A stretch of 64,000 nucleotides of DNA from Lachnospiraceae bacterium MC2017. Lineage in GTDB: Bacteria > Bacillota > Clostridia > Lachnospirales > Lachnospiraceae. The notes beneath the pieces were generated by a model. It made no database searches, was not told where the DNA came from, and saw only the letters and a list, made by a program, of their open reading frames with translations. Each line of letters opens with the position of its first letter. Within the stretch, counting starts at the first letter, position 1. The stretch is from contig JNJK01000009.1 in assembly GCA_000701625.1 (NCBI GenBank), forward strand, positions 62,001-126,000. The letters run 5' to 3'. Made by a program: the position numbers and the translations under genes. This document shows, piece by piece, positions 8,931 to 17,370 of the stretch.

Positions 8931-9011
8931 ATACAACTTTATACTTTTTATCGTTTTCGAAACTTGTATAAGTGAATCAAAAAAGATACATTATTAATAT
9001 CAGAGTTGTAT
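8931..9011. promoter_or_regulatory. Cluster of ATACAA/TTGTAT half-sites, candidate AraR operators
   Basis: ATACAA at 8931-8936, TTGTAT inside the near-palindrome ACTTGTATAAGT at 8962-8973, and TTGTAT at 9006-9011. The last two are 42 bases apart, four helical turns. Bacillus AraR also uses TTGTAC-type half-sites, but the match is only partial. Confidence 0.35.
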
Positions 9012-9055
9012 TTTTTATCACAGCTTCTGAGCTACACAAAACAGGAAATAAAACT

Positions 9056-10174
9056 ATGTCAAATGAAAAAACTTTAATGAACGAAAGTCTGAAGTACGTA
9101 AAGCTGTATAACTGGGCACGAACTCTTATTTTAAGCGGCGTCATGAAAAATGGCGACAAACTCCCCAGTGAACATATGCTTCAAAAGAAATTTGGTTATT
9201 CCCGTCAGACTGTACGTACAGCACTTGATGTACTTGAGCACGAAGGACTTATAAGCCGTGTCAGGGGAAGCGGCACCTTTGTTTCCTATGAAACCGGCAT
9301 TAGCAAAAGCGGGCGCCAGCACATAGGACTTATCATGAGTTACTTTGCCGACTATATGTTCCCTCAGGTCTATGAAGGGATCGAATCCGTCATGCACGGC
9401 CGTGACATTGAGATCGATGTTACAGTCACACGTAACAATCTTAACGACGAAGCTGTTTATCTCGAACGCTTCCTTAATTCAAACGTTTGCGGACTAATCG
9501 TCGAAGGTACCCGTTCAACTTTCCCGAACCCTAATGTCAGATATTATAAGGAACTCCTTAACAGAGGTATCCCTATAATATTTATCCATAACCACTACAG
9601 CAATCTGGAATGCAGCAGCGTGGAAATGGCAGATGCAAGATGCAGCTACGAGCTCACTGAGCAGCTTATAGAAAACGGTCATGAAAGGATCGGCGGGATA
9701 TTTAAGTATGACGATCTACAGGGCATAGAGCGTTATCGCGGTTTTATGGAATGCATGTCTGACCATAATCTACCTATAAACGATGAATGTATAAAGTGGT
9801 ATTCCACAAAGGATCTGGACTTTCAGTTTAGTAAAAAGAGCCTCTCACACTTCTTAAAACAGATAAGCGAGTGCACAGCTCTCATGACTTACAACGATGA
9901 GATTGCCGAGGCGTTTATCGAATTTGCTGAGACAAGGGATATGCATATTCCTGACGATCTGTCTATCGTTTCATTTGACAGTGCCGCCTTTACCGATAAC
10001 GACAATAATGACCTGCATCTAACAAGTGCAGTTCATCCAAAATATGAATTAGGTCGAAGAGCTGCCAGGAATCTGCTTCGAATGATGGAAAACCCTCAAA
10101 GCAGCAGAGACAATTCATCTTATCGCTTCCCGGTTTCAATAAGCAATGGCAACTCTATCCGGGATATCCGATAA
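9056..10174 (+). CDS. araR: GntR/LacI-chimera transcriptional regulator, AraR-like
   Basis: A 372-residue repressor with an N-terminal GntR winged helix (GDKLPSEHMLQKKFGYSRQ then TVRTALDVLEHEGLISRVRGSGTFV) fused to a LacI/periplasmic-binding-type sugar domain (HIGLIMSYF through RYRGFMECM and TSAVHPKYELGRRAARNL). This chimera is the hallmark of AraR, which represses arabinose genes until L-arabinose binds. Its position 96 bases upstream of araA, on the same strand, supports the assignment. The frame opens at 8972, but the ATG at 9056, after ACAGGAAATAAA, aligns with the start of the GntR domain. Confidence 0.85.
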   Translation: MSNEKTLMNESLKYVKLYNWARTLILSGVMKNGDKLPSEHMLQKKFGYSRQTVRTALDVLEHEGLISRVRGSGTFVSYETGISKSGRQHIGLIMSYFADYMFPQVYEGIESVMHGRDIEIDVTVTRNNLNDEAVYLERFLNSNVCGLIVEGTRSTFPNPNVRYYKELLNRGIPIIFIHNHYSNLECSSVEMADARCSYELTEQLIENGHERIGGIFKYDDLQGIERYRGFMECMSDHNLPINDECIKWYSTKDLDFQFSKKSLSHFLKQISECTALMTYNDEIAEAFIEFAETRDMHIPDDLSIVSFDSAAFTDNDNNDLHLTSAVHPKYELGRRAARNLLRMMENPQSSRDNSSYRFPVSISNGNSIRDIR

Positions 10175-10270
10175 CCAACCTTGACCGGAGCAGGTACACA
10201 TTCCCTGTTCTGCGCTGTAAGACATATCGCAGCGTTAAATAGATATTAGTAATAAGAAAAGAGGAGAATC

Positions 10271-11716
10271 ATGAGCAAACTTTATTTTGTAGTAGGCAGC
10301 CAGGATCTTTACGGAGAGGAATGTCTCCGTCAGGTTGCAGCAGACAGCCAGAAAATGGTCGATTTCTTTAATAAGAAGCTCGGTGACACTGTTACTTTTG
10401 AGCTCCTTCCCACAGTTGAGACATCTGAAATCTGTGTACAGGATATGCGCAAAGTCATGAATGATGATGACTGCGTAGGTGTAGTTACATGGATGCACAC
10501 TTTCTCACCTGCAAAGATGTGGATCAAGGGTCTTCAGATCCTTCAGAAGCCGCTCCTTCACCTTCATACACAGGCTAACGAAAAGCTTCCGTATGATGAG
10601 ATCGATATGGACTTCATGAACCTGAATCAGGCTGCTCACGGTGACCGCGAATATGGTTACATCCTTGCAAGACTGAATAAGGCACACGAAGTTGTTGCAG
10701 GCTATTATGAGCACGATAATGTTCTCGCAAAGATCCGCCAGTTCGCTCAGGTTGCAAAGGCAATTGACTACTCTCACAATATGCGTGTTGCTACATTCGG
10801 TAATAACATGCGTGATGTTGCTGTTACAGACGGCAACCGTTTAAGCTGCGAGATCCAGTATGGATGGGAGATCAAGTATTGGGGAATCGGTGAGATCGCC
10901 GAGCTTGCTAAGGCAGCTTCCGATGCTGAAGTTGACGCAAAGATTGCTGAATACGAGAGCAAGTACACAATGGCTACCGACAACGTAGAGGCTGTTCGTG
11001 AGCAGGCAAGATACGAGGTTGCTTTCGAGAAATTCCTTGCCGCAAATAAGTGCCACGCATTTACAGATACTTTCCAGGATCTTCACAATATGAGCCAGCT
11101 TCCTGGCATCGCCGCTCAGAACATCATGGCCAAGGGTGTAGGTTTCGGTCCTGAGGGAGATTACAAGATTTCTGCTTTCTCTGCTATCCTTATGAAGATG
11201 GCCGAGGGTCGTGATGGTGCTACAGGCTTTATCGAGGACTACACATATGACCTCACAGCCGGTCAGGAACTTGAGCTTGCAAGCCACATGCTCGAGGTTC
11301 CGGCTTCATTCGCGGCTACAAAGCCCAAGATCGAGGTTCATCCTCTCGGAATTGGCGGCAAGGCAGATCCTGCACGTCTGGTATTTGACAGTGTTACAGG
11401 CGACGGTATCCAGGTTACTCTTATTGATATGGGTGACCACTTCCGTATCATCTGCGCAGACATCGAGCTCGTTCCGGTTCCGAAGCCAATGCCAAAGCTC
11501 CCTGTTGCTCAGATCATGTATCGTCATAAGCCGAATTTCCAGATTGGTACTGCTGCATGGTGTTATGCCGGCGGCGCTCATCACTCTGTTGTTTCTACTT
11601 GTCTTACTCGTGATGATATCGCCATGTTTGCTCGTCTTACAGGCACAGAGCTTATCACTATCGGTGAAGATACTACCGAGGCAGATCTTCAGAAGTTCTT
11701 TATGCCGAAGTTTTGA
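10271..11716 (+). CDS. araA: L-arabinose isomerase
   Basis: Converts L-arabinose to L-ribulose, the first step of arabinose use; a cytoplasmic manganese-dependent enzyme. The 481-residue length is close to the family norm of about 500. Family stretches such as LYFVVGSQDLYGEE, WMHTFSPAKMWI, HTQANEKLPYDEIDMDFMNLNQ (read in parts) and the C-terminal GGAHHSV are clear. GAGGAG sits seven bases before the ATG. No araB or araD follows: a terminator comes right after the stop, so the rest of the pathway must lie elsewhere. Confidence 0.96.
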   Translation: MSKLYFVVGSQDLYGEECLRQVAADSQKMVDFFNKKLGDTVTFELLPTVETSEICVQDMRKVMNDDDCVGVVTWMHTFSPAKMWIKGLQILQKPLLHLHTQANEKLPYDEIDMDFMNLNQAAHGDREYGYILARLNKAHEVVAGYYEHDNVLAKIRQFAQVAKAIDYSHNMRVATFGNNMRDVAVTDGNRLSCEIQYGWEIKYWGIGEIAELAKAASDAEVDAKIAEYESKYTMATDNVEAVREQARYEVAFEKFLAANKCHAFTDTFQDLHNMSQLPGIAAQNIMAKGVGFGPEGDYKISAFSAILMKMAEGRDGATGFIEDYTYDLTAGQELELASHMLEVPASFAATKPKIEVHPLGIGGKADPARLVFDSVTGDGIQVTLIDMGDHFRIICADIELVPVPKPMPKLPVAQIMYRHKPNFQIGTAAWCYAGGAHHSVVSTCLTRDDIAMFARLTGTELITIGEDTTEADLQKFFMPKF

Positions 11717-11744
11717 GTAATGTCCGGTTATAGTATATAAAGTT

Positions 11745-11788
11745 AAAAAAATCTCCCGTGAACAGTCATTGTTCTACGGGAGATTTTT
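11745..11788. terminator. Bidirectional terminator between araA and hisA
   Basis: AAAAAATCTCCCGT from 11745 pairs with ACGGGAGATTTTT ending at 11788, with further ACA/TGT pairing in the loop. The right arm reaches the first base of the hisA stop codon. Confidence 0.9.
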
Positions 11789-12570
11789 CACGCATTTGCA
11801 GCTTTTATCAGATCATCAACTTCCAACATACCGCCAAATAATTTAAGCGCACTTCCAACAGTGAAATTTACGCGGTTTTTACCGTTTTCGCGGAGAATGT
11901 CTACATCCTTAAGGCTTCGTACTCCTCCTGCATATGTGACCGGAATCGTATCGATTCCCGAAAGTATCCGGACAAGTTCCGGGTCTATCCCTGCACCTTT
12001 CCCTTCTACGTCCACTGCGTGGATCAGAAACTCATCACACTCATCCGAAAGCGTTTTCAGAGTCAACTCATTTACTTCAAATCCGGTAAATTTCTGCCAC
12101 CGGTCTGTTACGACAAAGTATGGTCCATCAGGTGTTTTCTTTCTGCACGAAAGATCCAGAACTATTTTTTCCCGTCCAACCTCACTCTGCAGACGACTCA
12201 GATTTTCACGATCAAGCGATCCGTTTCTAAAAACGAAACTTGTTACGATCACATGTGACGCTCCTGCATCCAGAAAGCCTGCCGCATTTTCATCCGTAAT
12301 TCCACCACCAATCTGCATACCGCCAGGAAACGCTTTTAACGCCGAAACTGCCTCTGCCCTGGTTGCCTCATAATAGTCCGAATCACGACTATTAAGCAGT
12401 ATCACATGTCCGCCGCTCAGCTTTTTATCTTTATACAGTTCTGCATAATATGCCGCACCTTTTTCAGAAACAAAGTTTTCTGATGCAGTATCACCATCAT
12501 CTCTTAAAGAACTTCCGACGATCTGCTTTACTTTTCCATTATGTATATCTATACAGGGTCTGAACTGCAT
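11788..12570 (-). CDS. hisA: Eukaryotic-type HisA (HIS6): ProFAR isomerase of histidine biosynthesis
   Basis: Predicted phosphoribosylformimino-5-aminoimidazole carboxamide ribotide isomerase, a TIM barrel in histidine biosynthesis. The 260-residue protein follows the yeast HIS6 pattern, not ordinary bacterial HisA. Seen here are PCIDIHNGKVKQIVG, NFVSEKGAAYYAELYKDK, GGHVILL, MQIGGGI, ASHVIVTSFVF, IVLDLSCRKK, DEFLIHAVDVEGKGAGID, VTYAGGV and FTVGSALKLFGG. Database notes for this subfamily, as I recall them, mention rare bacterial members such as Fibrobacter. It starts 12 bases after dapB and is the third gene of the riboswitch-controlled dap operon, away from other his genes. Confidence 0.85.
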   Translation of the reverse strand: MQFRPCIDIHNGKVKQIVGSSLRDDGDTASENFVSEKGAAYYAELYKDKKLSGGHVILLNSRDSDYYEATRAEAVSALKAFPGGMQIGGGITDENAAGFLDAGASHVIVTSFVFRNGSLDRENLSRLQSEVGREKIVLDLSCRKKTPDGPYFVVTDRWQKFTGFEVNELTLKTLSDECDEFLIHAVDVEGKGAGIDPELVRILSGIDTIPVTYAGGVRSLKDVDILRENGKNRVNFTVGSALKLFGGMLEVDDLIKAANA

Positions 12571-12582
12571 ACTCTTTTCCTC

Positions 12583-13338
12583 TTAGGCAAGAGCATCTGC
12601 CATGCTGTAAAGTCCGGGATTCTTTCCTGCAAGAAATTTAGCCGCTGTAATAGCGCCTTTTCCAAAGATTGCTCTGGAATATGCTCTGTGCGAGAAAGTG
12701 ATCACTTCATCCTGTCCTGCAAATATAACATCATGGTCACCCGGAATCGTTCCACCACGAACAGCAGAAATACCGATTTCCTTAGCAGGACGACTCTCAC
12801 TTCTACTACTCCTGTCATAAGCATATTCATATTCATTATTAAGCGAATCGTTAATAGCATCCGCAAGTGCTATAGCTGTTCCACTGGGCGCATCCTTTTT
12901 CTGGTTATGATGCTTCTCAACGATCTCGATATCAAACCCTGCTGCTGCGAGCTGAGGCGCAACATCATGAAGAACTTTGAGCAGGAGATTTACTCCGACA
13001 GACATATTCGCACTGCGAAGTATCGCAACCTTTTCAGATGCCTCTTTCACGCGACCGATCTGATCGTCAGAAAGTCCTGTCGTACAAAGTACCACAGGCG
13101 TACCTGTCTTTACCGCATAGTCGAGAACCTTATCCGTACCTGTCGGAAGTGAAAAATCGACGATAACGTCCGCCTTCACATCACATTCGTCAATAGATGT
13201 AAATACCGGATACTTATTTTCTACTGCTGTATATACGTCAATTCCTGCAACAATCTCAGCATTTTCTTCTTTAGAAACAAGTTCTGTAATAATCCTTCCC
13301 ATACGACCATTGCAGCCGTTCATTATTATCTTTGTCAT
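12583..13338 (-). CDS. dapB: 4-hydroxy-tetrahydrodipicolinate reductase
   Basis: Second committed enzyme of the lysine/diaminopimelate pathway, using NAD(P)H. It shows the N-terminal MNGCNGRMGRII nucleotide loop, VDFSLPTGTDKVLDYA, VEKHHNQKKDAPSGTA (catalytic histidine and lysine) and SAVRGGTIPGDHDV. The frame opens at 13428. The ATG at 13338 follows AAAGGAATTGTC and gives the normal 251 residues. It is 73 bases downstream of dapA, across a hairpin, and 12 bases upstream of hisA. Confidence 0.95.
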   Translation of the reverse strand: MTKIIMNGCNGRMGRIITELVSKEENAEIVAGIDVYTAVENKYPVFTSIDECDVKADVIVDFSLPTGTDKVLDYAVKTGTPVVLCTTGLSDDQIGRVKEASEKVAILRSANMSVGVNLLLKVLHDVAPQLAAAGFDIEIVEKHHNQKKDAPSGTAIALADAINDSLNNEYEYAYDRSSRSESRPAKEIGISAVRGGTIPGDHDVIFAGQDEVITFSHRAYSRAIFGKGAITAAKFLAGKNPGLYSMADALA

Positions 13339-13370
13339 GACAATTCCTTTCTCCATCATAATACAGTTCA

Positions 13371-13402
13371 GCCCTGCAGAAAAAGCAGTTTCTCCGCAGG
13401 GC
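13371..13402 (-). other. Intergenic hairpin between dapA and dapB
   Basis: GCCCTGC at 13371-13377 pairs with GCAGGGC at 13396-13402, with AGAAA/TTTCT pairing inside. In the dap mRNA it has no U-run after it, so it is not a clear terminator. It may be a processing or stability element. Confidence 0.45.
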
Positions 13403-13411
13403 TTCATTTTT

Positions 13412-14296
13412 TTATTTGAGAAGACCAAAATTCTTCATCGCATTCTTAAGACGCACAAGGTTATTGTCCTGCATAGGCACAAGAGGCTTTCTGAGCGGAC
13501 CCACTTCCATACCCATAAGATTCATAGCATGCTTAACAGGGATAGGATTTGTTTCGCAGAAAAGCGCAGAGACAAGTTCTTCCTCTTCAAGCTGCATCTT
13601 TGCCGCTGTCTTTACATCTCCATTCAGGTAGCTTGCACACATATCGTGAACATAACGGGGCGCAACATTAGATACAACAGAAATAACACCCAATCCACCA
13701 AGAGACATGATCGGAATAGTAATATCATCATCACCCGAATAAACTTCACACTCAGGGCAGATAGAAAGGATCTTCGCAACCTGTGAAAGGCTTCCGCTCG
13801 CTTCCTTAACACCAACGATATTCGGAACATTCTTTACAAGATATGCCAGTGTCTCAGGCTCGATATTTACTCCTGTTCTGGATTTAATGCTGTAAAGGAT
13901 GATCGGGATCTTTACTGCCTTTGCTACATCTGTGAAATGCTCGATAAGTCCTGCCTGAGTTGTCTTATTATAATAAGGTGTAACCTGCAGAAGCGCGTCA
14001 ACGCCAACTTTCTCTGCCTCCTGTGACAGATATACTGCAGTTCTTGTGCAGTTCGAACCTGTTCCTGCGATAACAGGAATACGATGGTTTACCTTTTCAA
14101 CGCAGAATTTGATCGCCGCAAGATGCTCATCCTCAGTGAGAGTTGCAGCCTCACCTGTTGTTCCCATAACGACAATGGCATCTGTGCCATTTGTCACCTG
14201 ATCCTCGATGATCTCCGCAAACTTTTCGTAGTTTATATCACCATTATCCTTAAATGGTGTAACTATCGCTACGCCTGCGCCTTTGAATACTGACAT
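13412..14296 (-). CDS. dapA: 4-hydroxy-tetrahydrodipicolinate synthase
   Basis: Condenses pyruvate with aspartate semialdehyde, the branch point to lysine and diaminopimelate. This 294-residue TIM barrel has VMGTTGEAATLTEDEH (substrate loop), GTGSNCTRTAVYLSQ, PYYNKTTQAGLIEHF, PIILYSIKSRTGVNI and VGVKEASGS with the Schiff-base lysine. GGAGAAAGGTT precedes the ATG. It heads the dapA-dapB-hisA operon behind a lysine riboswitch. Confidence 0.96.
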   Translation of the reverse strand: MSVFKGAGVAIVTPFKDNGDINYEKFAEIIEDQVTNGTDAIVVMGTTGEAATLTEDEHLAAIKFCVEKVNHRIPVIAGTGSNCTRTAVYLSQEAEKVGVDALLQVTPYYNKTTQAGLIEHFTDVAKAVKIPIILYSIKSRTGVNIEPETLAYLVKNVPNIVGVKEASGSLSQVAKILSICPECEVYSGDDDITIPIMSLGGLGVISVVSNVAPRYVHDMCASYLNGDVKTAAKMQLEEEELVSALFCETNPIPVKHAMNLMGMEVGPLRKPLVPMQDNNLVRLKNAMKNFGLLK

Positions 14297-14317
14297 AACC
14301 TTTCTCCTTTCATAAAG

Positions 14318-14346
14318 AAAACCGACGCTTTTCCGACGCCGGTTCT
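14318..14346 (-). terminator. Candidate expression-platform hairpin of the lysine riboswitch
   Basis: On the minus strand AGAACCG pairs with CGGTTTT around a loop of about 15 bases, followed by TTCTTT, between the aptamer and the dapA ribosome site. It is a weak stem but in the right place for ligand-dependent termination. Confidence 0.45.
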
Positions 14347-14386
14347 AAAATCTTCTCATAGAATTAATTATTAAATGAAAGATTCT

Positions 14387-14560
14387 GATAGCGCCCCACT
14401 TCCGTCTGAAGTGACAGTTATACAGGTATTTCCTGCATTCCCAAGGCTATTGAACACAGCATTCAATCCCTTTCGGCACCGTTCCCTTTCTCCCGTCTTC
14501 TTCTGCAGCTGCTGCATCCGCCAGGATACTGATGAAAAGTGCAACCTCTATCTCTTTTCA
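14387..14560 (-). promoter_or_regulatory. Lysine riboswitch (L-box) upstream of dapA
   Basis: Reading the minus strand, the leader opens with GATAGAGGTTGCA and AGTAT, passes GGTGCCGAAAGGG, CTTGGGAATGCAGG and ACTGTCAC, and closes with GGGGCGCTATC, which pairs with the opening GATAG. These are the conserved core blocks of the lysine aptamer, in the right order and spacing of about 165 bases. High lysine should lower dapA-dapB-hisA expression. The predicted promoter ends about 10 bases before it. Confidence 0.93.
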
Positions 14561-14569
14561 GTTGGTAAA

Positions 14570-14598
14570 AGAATAGCACAACCACTATATACTGTCAA
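14570..14598 (-). promoter_or_regulatory. Predicted promoter of the riboswitch-dap operon
   Basis: On the minus strand TTGACA (14598-14593), a 17-base spacer, then TATTCT (14575-14570). The start site would fall near 14563, directly in front of the aptamer. Confidence 0.7.
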
Positions 14599-14636
14599 TG
14601 CTAGTTTAACGCGTGAAAGTGGTAACCTTTTCATTA

Positions 14637-15134
14637 TTAGATACGATCAAATTTTACCGTTTCCAACTTTGTTACTTCATCAACACATCTGCAAACTTCA
14701 TCGCTGATCTGGATACCCGTCATGATTATCCCTACATTATCAGGTTTTGCACTAAGTAATGCTTTCAGATCATCTATAGTGAGCAGATCATTATCAAACA
14801 GCCCAAGAAACTCATCCAGGATCAGAAGATCACACTCTCCCGTCACAAGACACTTCTTTGCGAAGTTGAATCCGTTTCTGATATTCATAGCTTCTTCCTG
14901 TTTTTCTTCTTCTGAAAGATCCTCAAAGCATAATGCTGACTTTTCAAAACTAAAAAGTTTGATCTCAGGCTCCAGACGTTTGATTATATCAAATTCACCA
15001 GTCGTTCTTCCTTTTAAAAACTGAATGATAACGACAGATCGTCCCATATTAGCGGCTTTAAGTCCCTGTCCCACTGCGGCACTAGTCTTACCTCTGCCCT
15101 CACCGCCAAATATCTGTATTAGTCCCTGTTCCAT
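14637..15134 (-). CDS. cobO: Cob(I)yrinic acid a,c-diamide adenosyltransferase, CobO/BtuR type
   Basis: Transfers the adenosyl group of ATP to the cobalt of corrinoids to make coenzyme B12 forms. Features are a P-loop GGEGRGKTSAAVGQGLKAA, IIQFLKGRTTGEF, and LLILDEFLGLFDNDLL as the Walker B region. The 165-residue length is slightly under the 170-200 usual for the family. It stands alone: no other cobalamin gene is near and no B12 riboswitch is recognisable upstream. It may serve salvage of imported corrinoids. Confidence 0.85.
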   Translation of the reverse strand: MEQGLIQIFGGEGRGKTSAAVGQGLKAANMGRSVVIIQFLKGRTTGEFDIIKRLEPEIKLFSFEKSALCFEDLSEEEKQEEAMNIRNGFNFAKKCLVTGECDLLILDEFLGLFDNDLLTIDDLKALLSAKPDNVGIIMTGIQISDEVCRCVDEVTKLETVKFDRI

Positions 15135-15425
15135 AAGCAGACCTCTTTTTATACATCAGATTCTTAAAACGTAACCGTTCTGAATAGTTACCTTAAAAGA
15201 TCTTAAATTTCTTAAGAAAATCTTAATGTGTTTTTAAAAACAGATGAAATAATATCATACTTCCTTATAATAATCAAATTTCAACGTTTTGAACGTATCG
15301 ATCACTTATATGCGGAGCCGTGAACATTAATAAAAACATTGAAGTATCTTGAGAATGTGTTACAATAAATCGGTTATTGCCTTAGAAACAGGCATTTTTG
15401 TTTAAAATAAAGACAGGAGATTACA
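15135..15425. other. Intergenic region between cobO and typA
   Basis: A 290-base AT-rich divergent promoter region. On the plus strand TTGAAG and TACAAT, 16 bases apart, end about 15366. A five-pair hairpin TGCCT/AGGCA (15378-15394) followed by TTTTT lies in the typA leader and might be a weak attenuator. No gene or known riboswitch is visible. Confidence 0.4.
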
Positions 15426-17285
15426 ATGGTAGAAAAAAGAGAAGACATTCGTAATGTAGCAATTATCGCCCATGTCGATCACGGTAAGACCACTTTGGTT
15501 GATGCCCTGCTTCGTCAGAGCGGAGTCTTCCGTGAAAATCAGGATGTTCAGGAGCGTGTAATGGACAGCAATGCTCTTGAGCGCGAGCGTGGTATCACAA
15601 TCCTCTCCAAAAACACAGCTGTTAAATATAATGATACAAAGATCAACATCATCGATACCCCCGGTCATGCTGACTTCGGCGGTGAGGTTGAGCGTATCCT
15701 TAAGATGGTAAACGGCGTAGTTCTGCTCGTAGATGCTTTCGAAGGCGTTATGCCTCAGACAAAGTTCGTTGTTATGAAGGCTCTTGCTCTTAAGCTCCCC
15801 ATCATCGTTTGTGTAAACAAGATCGATCGTCCGGGTGCAAGACCTCAGGAAGTTGTTGATGAAGTCCTCGAGCTCTTTATGGATCTCGATGCAACAGACG
15901 AACAGCTTGACTGCCCGTTTGTATTTGCATCTGCAAGAAACGGTATCGCATCTCTCGATCCGGAAGTTCCGGGCACAGATATGAAGCCCCTCTTTGACAC
16001 GATCGTTGATTATGTACCGGCTCCTCAGGGTGATCCGGAGGGAAACCTTCAGATCCTCATCAGCACGATCGACTACAATGAATATGTAGGACGTATCGGT
16101 GTAGGTAAGGTTGATAATGGTTCCGTAAAGGTTAACCAGGATGCTGTCATCGTAAACCATCACGACCCTTCTCGTAAGGAAAAGGTAAAGATCAGCAAAC
16201 TCTATGAGTATCAGGGTCTTTCAAAGGTTGATGTTGATACCGCTACTATCGGAGATATCGTTGCCGTTTCCGGTATTGCAGACCTGAAGATCGGTGATAC
16301 TGTTTGCGGTACCTCATCAGATCCGGAAGCAATTCCGTTCCAGAAGATTTCAGAGCCCACCATTTCCATGAACATCATGGTTAATGACTCTCCTCTTGCC
16401 GGTCAGGAAGGAAAGTTCGTAACAAGCCGTCATCTTAAGGACAGACTTTTCCGTGAGCTTAACACAGACGTATCACTTCGTGTAGAAGAAACAGAGTCTA
16501 CCGATACATTTAAGGTATCCGGTCGTGGTGAGCTTCACCTCAGTGTCCTTATCGAGTCTATGAGACGTGAAGGTTATGAGTTCGCCGTTAGTAAGGCAGA
16601 GGTTATCTATCACGAGGACGAAAACGGCAAGCTCCTTGAGCCTATGGAAACAGCTTATGTTGATGTTCCGGACGAATTCTCCGGCACAGTTATCTCCAGC
16701 CTTTCCGAGCGTAAGGGTGAGCTTCTGAACATGGGATCCATCGCAGGCGGATACACTCGTCTCGAGTTCAAGATCCCGTCTCGCGGCCTTATCGGATTCC
16801 GTGGTCCCTTCATGACAGATACAAAGGGTAATGGTATCATCAACACCATTTTCTGCGGATATGAGCCCTTCAGAGGTGAAATTTCCTATCGTAAGACAGG
16901 TTCCCTCATAGCATTCGAGTCCGGCGAAGCAGTTACATACGGTCTCTTCAATGCTCAGGAGCGTGGATCTCTCTTCATCGGAGCCGGCACAAAGGTTTAT
17001 TCCGGTATGGTTATCGGAAGCAATCCGAGAAGCGAGGATATCGAGGTTAATGTATGCAAGACCAAGCACCTCAGCAATACACGTACATCATCTTCCGATG
17101 AAGCACTTCGTCTGGTACCTCCGGTTGTTCTTTCTCTGGAGCAGGCTCTTGACTTCATCGATACAGATGAGCTTCTCGAGGTTACTCCTAAAAACCTCAG
17201 AATCCGTAAGAGAATCCTTGATGCTACTCTCCGTAAGAGAGCAGGTATCAGCGCCAAGGCAAAGGCTCAGGCAGCAAAGAACTAA
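15426..17285 (+). CDS. typA: Translational GTPase TypA/BipA
   Basis: Ribosome-associated GTPase of the EF-G family needed for growth at low temperature and for ribosome assembly in other bacteria. G motifs are AHVDHGKTTL, the RGITI switch region, DTPGHADFGGEVER and NKID. Domain II and the BipA-specific C-terminus (SRGLIGFRGPFMTDTKG, SSDEALRLVPP) follow. The 619-residue length is typical. ACAGGAGAT precedes the ATG. It is a single gene with its own terminator. Confidence 0.97.
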   Translation: MVEKREDIRNVAIIAHVDHGKTTLVDALLRQSGVFRENQDVQERVMDSNALERERGITILSKNTAVKYNDTKINIIDTPGHADFGGEVERILKMVNGVVLLVDAFEGVMPQTKFVVMKALALKLPIIVCVNKIDRPGARPQEVVDEVLELFMDLDATDEQLDCPFVFASARNGIASLDPEVPGTDMKPLFDTIVDYVPAPQGDPEGNLQILISTIDYNEYVGRIGVGKVDNGSVKVNQDAVIVNHHDPSRKEKVKISKLYEYQGLSKVDVDTATIGDIVAVSGIADLKIGDTVCGTSSDPEAIPFQKISEPTISMNIMVNDSPLAGQEGKFVTSRHLKDRLFRELNTDVSLRVEETESTDTFKVSGRGELHLSVLIESMRREGYEFAVSKAEVIYHEDENGKLLEPMETAYVDVPDEFSGTVISSLSERKGELLNMGSIAGGYTRLEFKIPSRGLIGFRGPFMTDTKGNGIINTIFCGYEPFRGEISYRKTGSLIAFESGEAVTYGLFNAQERGSLFIGAGTKVYSGMVIGSNPRSEDIEVNVCKTKHLSNTRTSSSDEALRLVPPVVLSLEQALDFIDTDELLEVTPKNLRIRKRILDATLRKRAGISAKAKAQAAKN

Positions 17286-17301
17286 TATCAATTATGTATA
17301 G

Positions 17302-17349
17302 AAAAAAGACGGTTCAGTGTGTGATATAAACACTCTGAACCGTCTTTTT
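17302..17349. terminator. Bidirectional terminator between typA and the YitT gene
   Basis: AAAAAAGACGGTTCAG from 17302 pairs with CTGAACCGTCTTTTT ending at 17349, with GTGT/ACAC pairing inside. It separates convergent genes. Confidence 0.93.
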
Positions 17350-17370
17350 GTTTTATAATTTACAAGTCGA

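Noticed and set aside
11211-11720. A 169-residue plus-strand frame inside araA
   Set aside because: It is a shifted reading of araA with a Leu/Ser/Arg-rich composition typical of frame shadows.
15135-15425. Cobalamin riboswitch before cobO
   Set aside because: I looked for B12-box and core elements on the minus strand and saw none. The region is AT-rich with only a small hairpin near typA.
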